Shown: positions 48,593 through 57,225 of the stretch, piece by piece
Numbering within the stretch: position 1 is the stretch's first letter
How the letters are laid out: each line of letters opens with the position of its first letter
Assembly (NCBI RefSeq): GCF_030264275.1
Contig: NZ_CP127165.1
Location: 546,001-610,000 of the forward strand
Source: Marivivens sp. LCG002
Lineage (GTDB): Bacteria; Pseudomonadota; Alphaproteobacteria; Rhodobacterales; Rhodobacteraceae
Direction of reading: 5' to 3'
Length of the DNA stretch: 64,000 nucleotides
Translations under genes and position numbers: made by a program
Notes under the pieces: model-generated
Told to the model about the DNA's origin: nothing
The model's database searches: none
The model's input: only the letters and a program-made list of their open reading frames with translations

Positions 48593-49428
48593 TTGAATTT
48601 GGCCACCATGTCCATAATCCCGGGGATCGTGTGAAGCTGCTCGGCGTGCGTCGGCTGGAAATACTGCTTGAGAGAGCGCTGGCTGAGACCGCCGAGGATC
48701 GTGAAGTAATACATTTCGTAACCGGGTAGGGCGCAGCAGGGATGATAGCCCTTGTCGATCAGCACCGTGGAGCCATCCATGATATGATAGGCATCCCCCG
48801 GTTCATTATCCATGCGCTGGAGCATCTGGAGCCCCGAGCCGTAGTTCGGGCGAAAGCGGAAGTTATAGGTTTCGTCATGACGGCTTTCTTCGGGGAGACG
48901 GTCGGTATCGTGTTTATGCGAGGGGAAGCCCGACCAACCTCCTTCACCGACGGTGAAGAGCTCGGACACCAAAAGCCGCCCCACGCGGTCATGATAGGCC
49001 GCACCGAGGATATGCTTGATCTTGCGGTGGGTTTTCGTGTCGTCCGAGCCGTATTGAACAACGTCGAGATCGGCAGCACGCACGGCAAAGGGTTTGAGCG
49101 TTTCGCCGAACTTCGCACCTGCGACAAAGACCTCGGTATCGGTGCGGGCCGTGATCCGCGCACCCGTGTTCGAAGGAACATAGACCCCCTCGGGCTCGCC
49201 GTCCCAGACATCGACGCCGCGATTGCCGATATCGGCAAAGGTCTCGCCAGAGGTTTCCACCGTCACAGTGCCCGTCGCGGGGACGATGCAGGTCTCGTAT
49301 CCCTCGAGCCGATAGTCGAACACTTCGCCCGCCTTGCGCTTGACGATGTTGAAGTAATTGAGCGGGACAAGGTCATGACCCACATCGACGATGGGCTTGT
49401 TATGGTTGTCAAAGGGCGGAATGTGCAT
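48589..49428 (-). CDS. iolB: 5-deoxy-glucuronate isomerase IolB
   Basis: 279 aa. Two-cupin fold of KduI/IolB type. GWSGFPSHKHDTDRLPEES holds the metal-binding His and Glu, and ESRHDETYNFRFRPNYGSG and DKGYHPCCALPGYEMYYFTI follow, all typical of IolB. It converts 5-deoxy-glucuronate to 2-deoxy-5-keto-gluconate in myo-inositol breakdown. Lies between iolC and the aldolase with 9 bp and -4 bp spacing. Confidence 0.93.
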   Translation of the reverse strand: MHIPPFDNHNKPIVDVGHDLVPLNYFNIVKRKAGEVFDYRLEGYETCIVPATGTVTVETSGETFADIGNRGVDVWDGEPEGVYVPSNTGARITARTDTEVFVAGAKFGETLKPFAVRAADLDVVQYGSDDTKTHRKIKHILGAAYHDRVGRLLVSELFTVGEGGWSGFPSHKHDTDRLPEESRHDETYNFRFRPNYGSGLQMLQRMDNEPGDAYHIMDGSTVLIDKGYHPCCALPGYEMYYFTILGGLSQRSLKQYFQPTHAEQLHTIPGIMDMVAKFK

Positions 49429-49437
49429 CTTGGCCTC

Positions 49438-50418
49438 CTAGGTTGGGGTCTGCATCTGCGCGCCAGCGATAAACTGGTCGAGTTCGTCTTGGGTCGGCAT
49501 TGCGGGGGCGCAGCCGACGCGGGCGACGACCATCGCGGCCGCGGCCGAGCCGCGTGTCACCGCTTTGGCAAGCGGGCGGTCTTGGGCGAGAGCGGCGAGA
49601 AACCCCGCCATGAAACTATCCCCCGCGCCCGTCGGTTTGAGCGCCTCGGTCGGGAAAATGCCTGTGCGCGTTTCGCCCTCTTTGGTGATCGTGATCGCGC
49701 CAAGCTCGCCCATTTTATAGACGACGATACCTGCGCCCTCGCGCACCAGATCGCGGGCTTTCTCAAGGCCATCCTTGCCTTGCCCCGCCATAAAGCCGAA
49801 CTCGACATCATTGCCGATAATCACATCGCAAAGCGCGGCGGCTTTGGAATAGACCTCGGAGGCCTCTTCCGCCGAGGCCCAACTATAGGGGCGGTAGTCC
49901 ACATCGAAGATCAGCGGCAGGCCCGCGTCACGCGCACGCGCGAAGGCGTCGAATGTCGCGCTTCGAGACGGCTCTGCCGCAAGGACGGTGCCCGTCGTCA
50001 CAAGCGCGGAAAACTCATCATAGGGGATGCCTTGCACATCCTCTGCGCACATGGCGAAATCGGCGGCATTGTTGCGATAGATCACCGACTGTGTGTTCTC
50101 GAGGCGTGTTTCGACAACGGCGAGCGAATTGCGAGCCTCGCCGCCCACGGGGCGAACGAACTGGCGATCGATCCCGTAGTGGTCAAGCTGATTGAGGCAG
50201 AACCGCCCGACCGCATCGTCGGACACCCGCGTTACCAAAGCGGCCTTGCACCCGAGTCGCGTCAGCCCCGCCGCAATATTCGCCGACGACCCGCCGAGCG
50301 CGGTTGTAAAGCGTGTGGCCTCCTCGAGACGTGTGCCGGGGGGATCGGCATAAAAGTCCATCCCCGCCCGTCCGATGATCAAAAAGCGCTGCCCGCGCAG
50401 CCGCGTGAGATCCGCCAT
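49438..50418 (-). CDS. iolC: 5-dehydro-2-deoxygluconokinase IolC
   Basis: 326 aa. PfkB/ribokinase fold: early GRAGMDFYADPPG, GGSSANIAAGLTRLGCKAALVTRV, and near the end the catalytic Asp in LKPTGAGDSFMAGFLAAL. It phosphorylates 2-deoxy-5-keto-gluconate in inositol catabolism. The frame is open far upstream through the divergent gene, but MADLTRLRG at 50418 follows AGGGG at 7 bp and is the family start. First gene of iolC-iolB-aldolase. Confidence 0.92.
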   Translation of the reverse strand: MADLTRLRGQRFLIIGRAGMDFYADPPGTRLEEATRFTTALGGSSANIAAGLTRLGCKAALVTRVSDDAVGRFCLNQLDHYGIDRQFVRPVGGEARNSLAVVETRLENTQSVIYRNNAADFAMCAEDVQGIPYDEFSALVTTGTVLAAEPSRSATFDAFARARDAGLPLIFDVDYRPYSWASAEEASEVYSKAAALCDVIIGNDVEFGFMAGQGKDGLEKARDLVREGAGIVVYKMGELGAITITKEGETRTGIFPTEALKPTGAGDSFMAGFLAALAQDRPLAKAVTRGSAAAAMVVARVGCAPAMPTQDELDQFIAGAQMQTPT

Positions 50419-50470
50419 CCCTCCACCCCTAAATTGATGTTGCGGTCCTGTTTGAGCAAAGTTACAAATT

Positions 50471-50486
50471 TTGCAACCGGTTGCAA
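50471..50486. promoter_or_regulatory. LacI-type operator between iolC and the oxidoreductase gene
   Basis: TTGCAACCGGTTGCAA is a perfect 16-bp palindrome with the central CG step usual for LacI-family operators. It lies in the 87-bp divergent interval, so one bound repressor could control both arms. The LacI-family gene at 53665-54657 is the likely binder. Confidence 0.85.
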
Positions 50487-50505
50487 TATGAGTCGAGGGG
50501 GAGCG

Positions 50506-51606
50506 ATGAAGACGATTGGAATTGGCATCGTGGGCGGGGGATACATGGGTAAAGCACATGCGGTCGCGATGTCCTCGGTGGGTGCGATTTTCAACACAGC
50601 CCTCCGCCCGCGGCTTGAAATGGTCGCTGCCACCTCGCTTGAAAGCGCCGAGCGCTATCGAGATGCCTACGGTTTTGCGCGCGCGGCCAAGGACTGGCAA
50701 GAGCTGGTCAACGATCCCAAGGTCGAAGCGGTTGTCATCGCCTCGACCCAAGACACCCATCGCCCGATCGCAGAAGCCGCCTTGGCGCTGGGCAAGCCTG
50801 TGCTTTGCGAAAAGCCGCTGGCCGAAACCATTGAGGATGCACGCGCCATGACCGCCGCCGCCGAAGCAAGCGGCGTGCCGAATATGGTCGGTTTCAATTA
50901 TGCTCGGACGCCCGCCACCCAATTCGCCCGCAAGCTCATCGCAGAAGGTGTGCTTGGCGAGATCAACTGGTTCCGCTGCGAACACACCGAGGATTTCCTT
51001 GCCGATCCCGAAACCCCCTATAGCTGGCGGTGTAATGGGCGCGGAACGGGAAATATGGGCGATCTGGCCCCCCATCCGATCAACGCGGCCATGGCGCTCA
51101 TGGGGCCGATTGCACGGGTCAATGCGGTCTGCGAGACCACGATCAAAACCCGCGAAGGCGGTGAAGTGACCAACGACGATCACGCCCAGATCATGTGCCG
51201 CTTCGAAAACGGCGTGATGGGCCACATCTATTCGAGCCGCGTCGCGACAGGGCGCAAGATGGGCTATGTCTACGAGATTTTCGGCACCAAAGGCGCGATC
51301 CGCTTTGATCAAGAGGATCAGAATGCGCTCTGGCTTTATCAAGCAGAAGGTCCCGAAGCGCTACGCGGCTTTCGCAAGATCCTGATGGGGCCAGAGCACC
51401 CCGACTACAAACCCTTCTGTCTCGGGCCCGGGCATGGAACGGGCTATCAGGACCAGATCATCATTGAAGCCAAAGACTTTCTCACCGCAATTGAAACGGG
51501 CGCCCGTGTTTGGCCGACGTTCCGCGACGGGCTGGCCGTCGCCGAAGTGGTGGAAGCGGTCTTTGACTCATCACAAAGCGGCCAATGGGTAGAGGTTAAA
51601 AGATGA
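50506..51606 (+). CDS. Gfo/Idh/MocA oxidoreductase, inositol-dehydrogenase type
   Basis: 366 aa. NAD(P)-binding GIVGGGYMGKAHAVAMSS, then CEKPL near residue 105 with the catalytic-site Lys, and DLAPHPINAAM with the active-site His of the family. A myo- or scyllo-inositol dehydrogenase (IolG/IolX) role fits the position opposite iolC across the operator. The open frame starts far upstream at 48742, but that is the shadow of iolB-iolC; the ATG at 50506 follows GAGGGGGAG. The stop overlaps the next start by 4 bp. Confidence 0.85.
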   Translation: MKTIGIGIVGGGYMGKAHAVAMSSVGAIFNTALRPRLEMVAATSLESAERYRDAYGFARAAKDWQELVNDPKVEAVVIASTQDTHRPIAEAALALGKPVLCEKPLAETIEDARAMTAAAEASGVPNMVGFNYARTPATQFARKLIAEGVLGEINWFRCEHTEDFLADPETPYSWRCNGRGTGNMGDLAPHPINAAMALMGPIARVNAVCETTIKTREGGEVTNDDHAQIMCRFENGVMGHIYSSRVATGRKMGYVYEIFGTKGAIRFDQEDQNALWLYQAEGPEALRGFRKILMGPEHPDYKPFCLGPGHGTGYQDQIIIEAKDFLTAIETGARVWPTFRDGLAVAEVVEAVFDSSQSGQWVEVKR

Positions 51607-52496
51607 CGATACGTATCGGAAATGCCCCCTGTTCATGGGGTGTCGAATTTGCGGATGATCCGCGCAATCCGAATTGGCGCAAGGTGCTCGAGGAATGCGC
51701 CGCCGCAGGCTATCGCGGGATCGAGCTTGGCCCCGTAGGCTTTATGCCCGAAGACCCCAATTTGCTTGGCGATGCGTTGGACGAGTTCGGTCTGACGTTG
51801 ATCGGCGGGGTTGTCTTCAAGCCGTTTCATGACCGCTCGCAATGGGCCGATGTGATCGACGCAGCGGGGCGCACGTGCAAATCGCTCGCCAGTCACGGGG
51901 CCAAACATCTTGTGCTCATCGACAGCATTTCGCCGCGCCGCGCCCCGACGGCAGGACGTGCAGACGAGGCAGAGCAGATGGACGCGGCCGAATGGGCGGC
52001 CTTTCGCGACAGGATCGCCTATGTCGCGCGCATGGGCCGAGAGGAATACGGTCTGACGGTGAGTATCCATGCCCACGCAGGCGGCTTTATGGACTTCGAG
52101 CCCGAGCTCGAGCGCCTTTTGGACGAGGTCGACGAGGACGTTCTCAAGATCTGTTTCGACACAGGGCACCATTCCTATGCGGGCTTCGACCCCGTTGCCT
52201 TTATGAAGCGTCATGTCGGCCGCATCAGCTATATGCACTTCAAGGACATCGATCCCGTCGTCAAAGCCAAGGTCGTCGAGAACCGCACGGATTTCTACGA
52301 GGCCTGCGGGCAGGGGATCTTCTGCAACCTCGGACGCGGTGACGTCGATTTCAAAGCAGTGCGCCAAGTGCTCCTCGACAGCGGCTTTGACGGCTGGTGC
52401 ACGGTCGAGCAGGACTGTGATCCGACCTTGGACGTGAACCCGCTCGACGATGCGCGGGCCAACCGCGAATACCTACACTCCATCGGATTTAACTGA
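51603..52496 (+). CDS. iolE: IolE-like inosose dehydratase (TIM-barrel isomerase family)
   Basis: 297 aa. Begins IRIGNAPCSWGVEF, the start typical of IolE. AP-endonuclease-2-like TIM barrel: YRGIELGPVGFMP, VSIHAHAGGF, CFDTGHHSYAG with a metal Asp/His, and MHFKDIDP with another His. IolE removes water from 2-keto-myo-inositol. Coupled by ATGA to the oxidoreductase upstream. IolH/IolI-like epimerase is the alternative. Confidence 0.82.
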   Translation: MTIRIGNAPCSWGVEFADDPRNPNWRKVLEECAAAGYRGIELGPVGFMPEDPNLLGDALDEFGLTLIGGVVFKPFHDRSQWADVIDAAGRTCKSLASHGAKHLVLIDSISPRRAPTAGRADEAEQMDAAEWAAFRDRIAYVARMGREEYGLTVSIHAHAGGFMDFEPELERLLDEVDEDVLKICFDTGHHSYAGFDPVAFMKRHVGRISYMHFKDIDPVVKAKVVENRTDFYEACGQGIFCNLGRGDVDFKAVRQVLLDSGFDGWCTVEQDCDPTLDVNPLDDARANREYLHSIGFN

Positions 52497-52510
52497 GAAG
52501 GACCCGAAGA

Positions 52511-53668
52511 ATGGGAAAACTACGTTGGGGCATGATCGGCGGCGGTGAAGGCAGCCAGATCGGACCTGCACATCGTCTTGGCGCTGGGCTAGACGGTCTC
52601 TTTGACTTCACTGCTGGGGCCTTGGATCACCGCCCCGCCGAGGGTCGCGCCTATGGGCAGCGCCTCGGACTTGCGGCGGATCGCTCCTATGGTGATTGGC
52701 GCGAGATGCTCGAAGGCGAGCGGAACCGCGAGGATCGCATCGACCTCGTGACTGTGGCGACCCCGAATGCGACCCATTTCGAGATCACCAAAGCCTTTCT
52801 CGAAGCAGGGTTTCACGTGCTCTGCGAAAAGCCGATGACCATGACCGTGGAAGAGGGCGAAGAGATCGTCCGACTGGCCAAGTCGACGGGCAATATTTGC
52901 GCAGTGAATTACGGCTACACAGGCTATTCGCTGGTCCGTCACATGCGGGCAATGGTGCAGCGCGGCGACCTTGGAGCCATCCGATTGGTCAAGGCCGAGT
53001 TTGCCCATGGCCACCACTCGGACGCGGCCGACATGGACAACCCCCGCGTGCGCTGGCGCTATGATCCGAAACAGGCAGGCGTGAGCGCGCAATTTGCGGA
53101 CTGCGGTATCCATGCGCTCCATATGGCGAGCTTTGTTCTCGGCCAAGAGGTCGAGAAACTCTCTGCCGATACCGTCGCCTGCGTGGCAGGGCGCGAGCTT
53201 GAAGACGATGCGATGGTGAACTTGCGGTTCGACGGAGGCACCGTCGGGCGGCTTTGGACCTCGTCCATCGCGCTCGGCCGTCAGCATGGCCTCACGCTTC
53301 AGGTCTTTGGCGAAAAGGGCGGTCTGCGCTGGGCGCAGGAACAACCGAACCAGCTTTACCACATGCCGCTTGGTGGGCGTCTCGAAGTGATCGAGCGCGG
53401 CGAGGCGAACCTCTCGCCCGAGGCAGACCGAAGCACCCGCGTCACCATCGGCCATGCCGAGGGGATGCCGTTGGCCTTTGCCAACATCTATTCGGACCTC
53501 TCCGAAGCGATCCGTGCGCGCAAAGAGGGCCGCGAGATCGACCCCGCTGCCAACCTCTTTCCCAAGGCCGAGGACGGCTTGCGTTCCATGGCGGCGGTCT
53601 TTGCGGTTGCCGAAAGCGGCAAGGAAAACGGTGTCTGGAAAGACGCCCGTCCGCCGATGTTCCGCTAG
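52511..53668 (+). CDS. Second Gfo/Idh/MocA oxidoreductase
   Basis: 385 aa. NAD-binding MIGGGEGSQIGPAHRLG, EKPM at about residue 115, and the active-site segment DCGIHALHMASFV. This longer subgroup often sits beside a TIM-barrel sugar isomerase in inositol or keto-glycoside clusters. It may oxidise a different inositol stereoisomer than the first oxidoreductase. GAAGGA lies 5 bp before the ATG. It ends with a CTAG shared with the convergent LacI gene. Confidence 0.82.
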   Translation: MGKLRWGMIGGGEGSQIGPAHRLGAGLDGLFDFTAGALDHRPAEGRAYGQRLGLAADRSYGDWREMLEGERNREDRIDLVTVATPNATHFEITKAFLEAGFHVLCEKPMTMTVEEGEEIVRLAKSTGNICAVNYGYTGYSLVRHMRAMVQRGDLGAIRLVKAEFAHGHHSDAADMDNPRVRWRYDPKQAGVSAQFADCGIHALHMASFVLGQEVEKLSADTVACVAGRELEDDAMVNLRFDGGTVGRLWTSSIALGRQHGLTLQVFGEKGGLRWAQEQPNQLYHMPLGGRLEVIERGEANLSPEADRSTRVTIGHAEGMPLAFANIYSDLSEAIRARKEGREIDPAANLFPKAEDGLRSMAAVFAVAESGKENGVWKDARPPMFR

Positions 53669-54657
53669 GGCAGCGGGCGCAGCGTTCCGCGCTCGACCAA
53701 GGAAAACGGAAGAAGACGCGTCCGCTCGGTCGCGTCTTCTTTGTTGACGGCCTGTTGCATGAGGGAAACCGCCGTCTCGACGATCTGCTCAGTCGGCTGG
53801 CGAATGGTGGAGAGCGCGATATTCGCCCAACCCGCCATTTCCATATCATCAAGCCCCAGAACGCCCACATCCTCGGGCACCTTGTAGCCTGCATCGATCA
53901 AGGCGCTCAACACGCCGATGGCAATCACGTCATCGCCGCAAAAATAAGCCTCGGCCACCTCGCCGCGCGCGATCACACTTTGCATTTCCGCGCGGCCCGC
54001 GTGAAAGGAATATTCCTCGGCAAAGCACGCGCCTGCAAATCGGCGCTGCACTGCGTCTTTCAAACCGGCAAGTCGGTCTTGGGTCGTCGTCGCGCTTTCG
54101 GGGCCGCCGATATAACCGATTGATCCGTAGCCGCGCGAAACCAAAGCCTCGCCCGCAAAACGCCCCGCCGCGACGTTGTCGATGCTGACGAGATAGGTGT
54201 CGGGCGAAGGCCGCGACCAGCCGAAGGCGTGAACAAGAGGAAGCCCTGCGCCTTGAAAGGTCTCGGCAAAATCGGGGGGGAGCGTCGATGAGGCCACGAT
54301 CACGCCGTCGACGCTATATTGTCTGAGCATGTCGAGGGCTTCGGCAGCGTCTTTGGTGTGCGACAGGTTCACAAGCAAAGGGCGCAGTCCCGCCTTTTGA
54401 AGCGAAAAGGTAAAGCGGTCGAAAATCTCGAGGAAATAGGGGTTGGTAAAGTTGTTCGAGATCAGGCCGATCAACTTGGTGCGCCCCGTGGTCAGGCTCG
54501 AGGCCAGCACATTGGGTGTATAGCCAAGCTCGGCGGCGGCCTTCTCGACCTTGGCGCGCGTGGCTTTGGAAACAGACGCTCCAACCGTAAAGGTGCGCGA
54601 AGCCGCTGATTTCGAGACGCCCGCGCGTTTGGCTACATCTTGAAGTGTGACCGCCAT
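53665..54657 (-). CDS. LacI-family repressor of the inositol cluster
   Basis: 330 aa. N-terminal LacI HTH: VTLQDVAKRAGVSKSAASRTF with the hinge region LGYTPNVLASSL, then a periplasmic-binding-protein-like effector domain (about 60-330) with FDRFTF and VPEDVGVLGLDDM near residue 265. The start at 54657 is set by the HTH; the frame open upstream to 54795 has no coding look. It likely binds the palindrome at 50471, with an inositol or keto-inositol as effector (inference). Confidence 0.9.
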   Translation of the reverse strand: MAVTLQDVAKRAGVSKSAASRTFTVGASVSKATRAKVEKAAAELGYTPNVLASSLTTGRTKLIGLISNNFTNPYFLEIFDRFTFSLQKAGLRPLLVNLSHTKDAAEALDMLRQYSVDGVIVASSTLPPDFAETFQGAGLPLVHAFGWSRPSPDTYLVSIDNVAAGRFAGEALVSRGYGSIGYIGGPESATTTQDRLAGLKDAVQRRFAGACFAEEYSFHAGRAEMQSVIARGEVAEAYFCGDDVIAIGVLSALIDAGYKVPEDVGVLGLDDMEMAGWANIALSTIRQPTEQIVETAVSLMQQAVNKEDATERTRLLPFSLVERGTLRPLP

Positions 54658-54717
54658 GGGACTCCGTTGCGCTTGGACAGTTTCGGCAAATGGGCTGAAC
54701 CAGCCATATCTTTCCGG

Positions 54718-54744
54718 CAAAGCGCTGAAAAGGCCAGCGCTTTG
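54718..54744. promoter_or_regulatory. 9-bp inverted repeat upstream of the LacI-family gene
   Basis: CAAAGCGCT (54718-54726) and AGCGCTTTG (54736-54744) are perfect inverted arms around a 9-bp spacer, in the divergent interval between the LacI gene and the tandem phosphatase. It differs from the LacI operator at 50471, so another regulator or an RNA hairpin is possible. Confidence 0.5.
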
Positions 54745-54856
54745 TGGATGCAAAAGGACCACTCGATTGCACCAAAGGGGAGAACACGATAGCAAGCGTC
54801 ATCAAAAGCGGCTTTGACGCGCTATCGGCACGACTTCTTTGAACGGAACCTTTCTT

Positions 54857-56203
54857 GTGACCTACAATCCCATCCGCGCTTGGAAGAACAGTTTCACCCA
54901 TCGTGTCGAGACCCTCGAAGACCGCGCCTCGGCGGAAACCTATCTCAAGTGGCTTGATGCGGGGTTCTTGCGGGTCAAGTGGCGCAACCAATGGGAAATC
55001 GCCCAAGGGGTTTACAGGTCGAACAACCCGAACCCTGCGCGGTTCGCAGAGTTGGAGCCGCTCGGCCTTAGAACCATTGTCGATCTGCGCAACGACTCCG
55101 ACCGCTCACCGTCTCAGCTTGTTGCATGGGAGTGCAAAGAGCGCGGGATCACCTATCTCAATCGCCCTTTTTCACAGCGTGAAGCTCCGAGCCGCGAACA
55201 ACTCGTCTCCCTCATCGAAGAGATGCCGAACTGGGAAAAGCCGCTGTTGATCCATTGCAAATCGGGCGCGGACCGCACGGGGCTTGTTGCAGCCATCTGG
55301 CAATTGACCCAGGAAAAGCTCCCTCTCGACGAGGCGCGTAAGCAGCTTTCGGCCGCTTACCTGCATATCCGCGAGGGTCATACGGGCGTCCTTGACGAAG
55401 TGCTCGATCAATACGCCGAGGCGGGCGAAGGCGTGGATTTCCTCACTTGGGTCAAGACCGCCTATGATCCCGACAAAGCGGTCGCGGCCTATCGGTTGCG
55501 GGCGGCACAAAGCAGCCTTTGGGACCAGATCAAAGCCCTCGTCTCGACGCTCTATAAACACGGTCAGGCCTGCGAGGCGAAATGGCATCAAAGCTTCGAA
55601 GCCGAAACCTACGCCCCGCACGAGATCGAGCGCGCGCGGTTTTTCGTCAAATGGATCGACCACGGGTTTTTGCGCGACATCTGGACCAATGAAGTCGAGA
55701 TTTTTCCGGGCGTGATGCGCACCAACCACCCCACGGACAAGCGTTTCCGCAAATATGCCGCCGACGGGCTTCAAACGGTCATCAACCTTCGGGGCGAGGT
55801 GCGCCAGCCGCAACACTATTTCGAAGTGGAACTGTGCAAAGAGCTTGGGCTGACGTTACTTGATGTGCCGATTGACTCGCATCGCGCCCCGACCCGCGCA
55901 GAGGTCCAAGCGGTGATCGAGGCGATTGAAACAGCGGAAAAGCCCCTCATCTTCCATTGCAAATCGGGGGCGGATCGCACGGGCCTCGTGGCGGCTCTTT
56001 ATGTGCTCTACAAGGGCGGCACTATCGCCGACGCCCGCGCCCAGCTCAGCGCGAAATATCTACACTTACGCAGGGGCCGCAAAGCGGTGCTGGACGAGGT
56101 GATCGACGCCTATGAGCGCGATTATCTCGCGACCGAGATCGCCTTTCCCGAATGGCTAAACGAGCGCTATGATCCGAGCCTCGTGATCCCAGGCAAGCGC
56201 TAG
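54857..56203 (+). CDS. Tandem dual-specificity-type phosphatase (two repeats)
   Basis: 448 aa from a GTG at 54857 after GGAA (a TTG six codons upstream is less likely). Two homologous units of about 220 residues each hold a cysteine phosphatase P-loop HCKSGADRTG, with catalytic Cys134 and Cys368 in this numbering, and each is preceded by a repeated pattern YLKWLDAGFLR / FFVKWIDHGFLR. Both copies keep Cys and Arg, so both may be active. Related single-domain proteins act on phosphotyrosine, phospholipids or phosphoglycans. It lies next to uronic acid genes and ends in a convergent CTAG. Confidence 0.82.
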   Translation: MTYNPIRAWKNSFTHRVETLEDRASAETYLKWLDAGFLRVKWRNQWEIAQGVYRSNNPNPARFAELEPLGLRTIVDLRNDSDRSPSQLVAWECKERGITYLNRPFSQREAPSREQLVSLIEEMPNWEKPLLIHCKSGADRTGLVAAIWQLTQEKLPLDEARKQLSAAYLHIREGHTGVLDEVLDQYAEAGEGVDFLTWVKTAYDPDKAVAAYRLRAAQSSLWDQIKALVSTLYKHGQACEAKWHQSFEAETYAPHEIERARFFVKWIDHGFLRDIWTNEVEIFPGVMRTNHPTDKRFRKYAADGLQTVINLRGEVRQPQHYFEVELCKELGLTLLDVPIDSHRAPTRAEVQAVIEAIETAEKPLIFHCKSGADRTGLVAALYVLYKGGTIADARAQLSAKYLHLRRGRKAVLDEVIDAYERDYLATEIAFPEWLNERYDPSLVIPGKR

Positions 56204-57225
56204 GCCTCGGGCCCCAAGTTGCCGTAAAATTCGCGATACCATTTGACGAACGCCTTCATCCCGTCGCGGACGTCGGTTTTCGGCTGATACCCCGTGAGCG
56301 ATTTGAGGAGCGAGGCATCGGCCCATGTGGCGGGCACGTCGCCTGCCTGCATCGGCATGAGGTTGCGGGTGGCTTTAAGGCCCGTTGCCTCTTCGATCGC
56401 TTCGATGAAATCGGTAAGCTGCACGGCGTCGGAATTGCCGATGTTCACCACGCGCCATGGCGCGACTGGGGAGAGGCTGTCGCCGTGGGGCACAACGCCG
56501 TCCGCGGGGCGCACTGGCACCGCGTCTATCAAAAGTCGGATCGCTTCCACCAAGTCTTCCACATAGGTGAAGTCGCGCTTCATATCGCCGTAATTGTAAA
56601 CGTCGATAGTCTCGCCGGCGAGGATCGCCTTGGTGAACTTATAAGGCGCCATATCGGGCCGTCCCCAAGGTCCGTAGACCGTGAAGAAGCGGAACATCGT
56701 GATCGGAAGATCGAAGAGATGGGCATAGGAATGCGCCATATTCTCGGTCGATTTCTTGGTTGCCGCATAGAACGACACCTGATGGTCGGCCTTTTGCGTT
56801 TCCTGATAGGGCATCTCGGTGTTCGCGCCATAGGCCGAAGAAGTCGAGGCAAGAAGCATATGGCGGGGCGGAAAGGCGCGGGCCGCTTCAAGAAGCTCGA
56901 AGGTCCCGATCAGGTTGCTTTCCATATAGGCGCGGGGGTTCTCGATGGAATACCGCACACCCGCTTGGGCGGCGAGGTGGATGACCACATCGGGGCGCTC
57001 TTCCTCGAAGAGCGACATCAGAAGACCGGGGTCCTCGACCTTGCCGAAAACATGACGGAAGTCGGGGTTCGCCTCGAGAAGCGCAAGCCGCGCCTCCTTG
57101 AGCGAGACATCGTAATAGTCCGACATGCAGTCGAGCCCGACCACGCGGTAGCCGTCTTTCAAGAGACGTTGCGCCGCAAAGAACCCGATAAAGCCGGCCG
57201 CGCCGGTGACAAGAGCAGTGGGCAT
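56200..57225 (-). CDS. UDP-glucuronate 4-epimerase-like NAD-dependent epimerase
   Basis: 341 aa. Extended SDR: LVTGAAGFIGFFAAQRLL at the start, SSAYGANTEMP with the Ser, YAATKKSTENMA with catalytic Tyr-Lys, and the family segment RFFTVYGPWGRPDMA. The segment DYYDVSLKEARL after the second strand is typical of UDP-glucuronate epimerases (LpsL/CapI). The ATG shares one base with the stop of the UDP-glucose dehydrogenase upstream, which supplies UDP-glucuronate. The two make UDP-GlcA and UDP-GalA for glycans. Confidence 0.9.
   Translation of the reverse strand: MPTALVTGAAGFIGFFAAQRLLKDGYRVVGLDCMSDYYDVSLKEARLALLEANPDFRHVFGKVEDPGLLMSLFEEERPDVVIHLAAQAGVRYSIENPRAYMESNLIGTFELLEAARAFPPRHMLLASTSSAYGANTEMPYQETQKADHQVSFYAATKKSTENMAHSYAHLFDLPITMFRFFTVYGPWGRPDMAPYKFTKAILAGETIDVYNYGDMKRDFTYVEDLVEAIRLLIDAVPVRPADGVVPHGDSLSPVAPWRVVNIGNSDAVQLTDFIEAIEEATGLKATRNLMPMQAGDVPATWADASLLKSLTGYQPKTDVRDGMKAFVKWYREFYGNLGPEA

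Noticed and set aside
48742-50505. Long + strand open frame upstream of the first Gfo/Idh gene, in frame with it
   Set aside because: It is the shadow of iolB and iolC, which carry clear family motifs; the oxidoreductase start at 50506 has its own ribosome site and family N-terminus.
50419-51342. Upstream extension of the iolC frame
   Set aside because: It runs antisense through the oxidoreductase gene and contains no kinase sequence; the PfkB start is at 50418.
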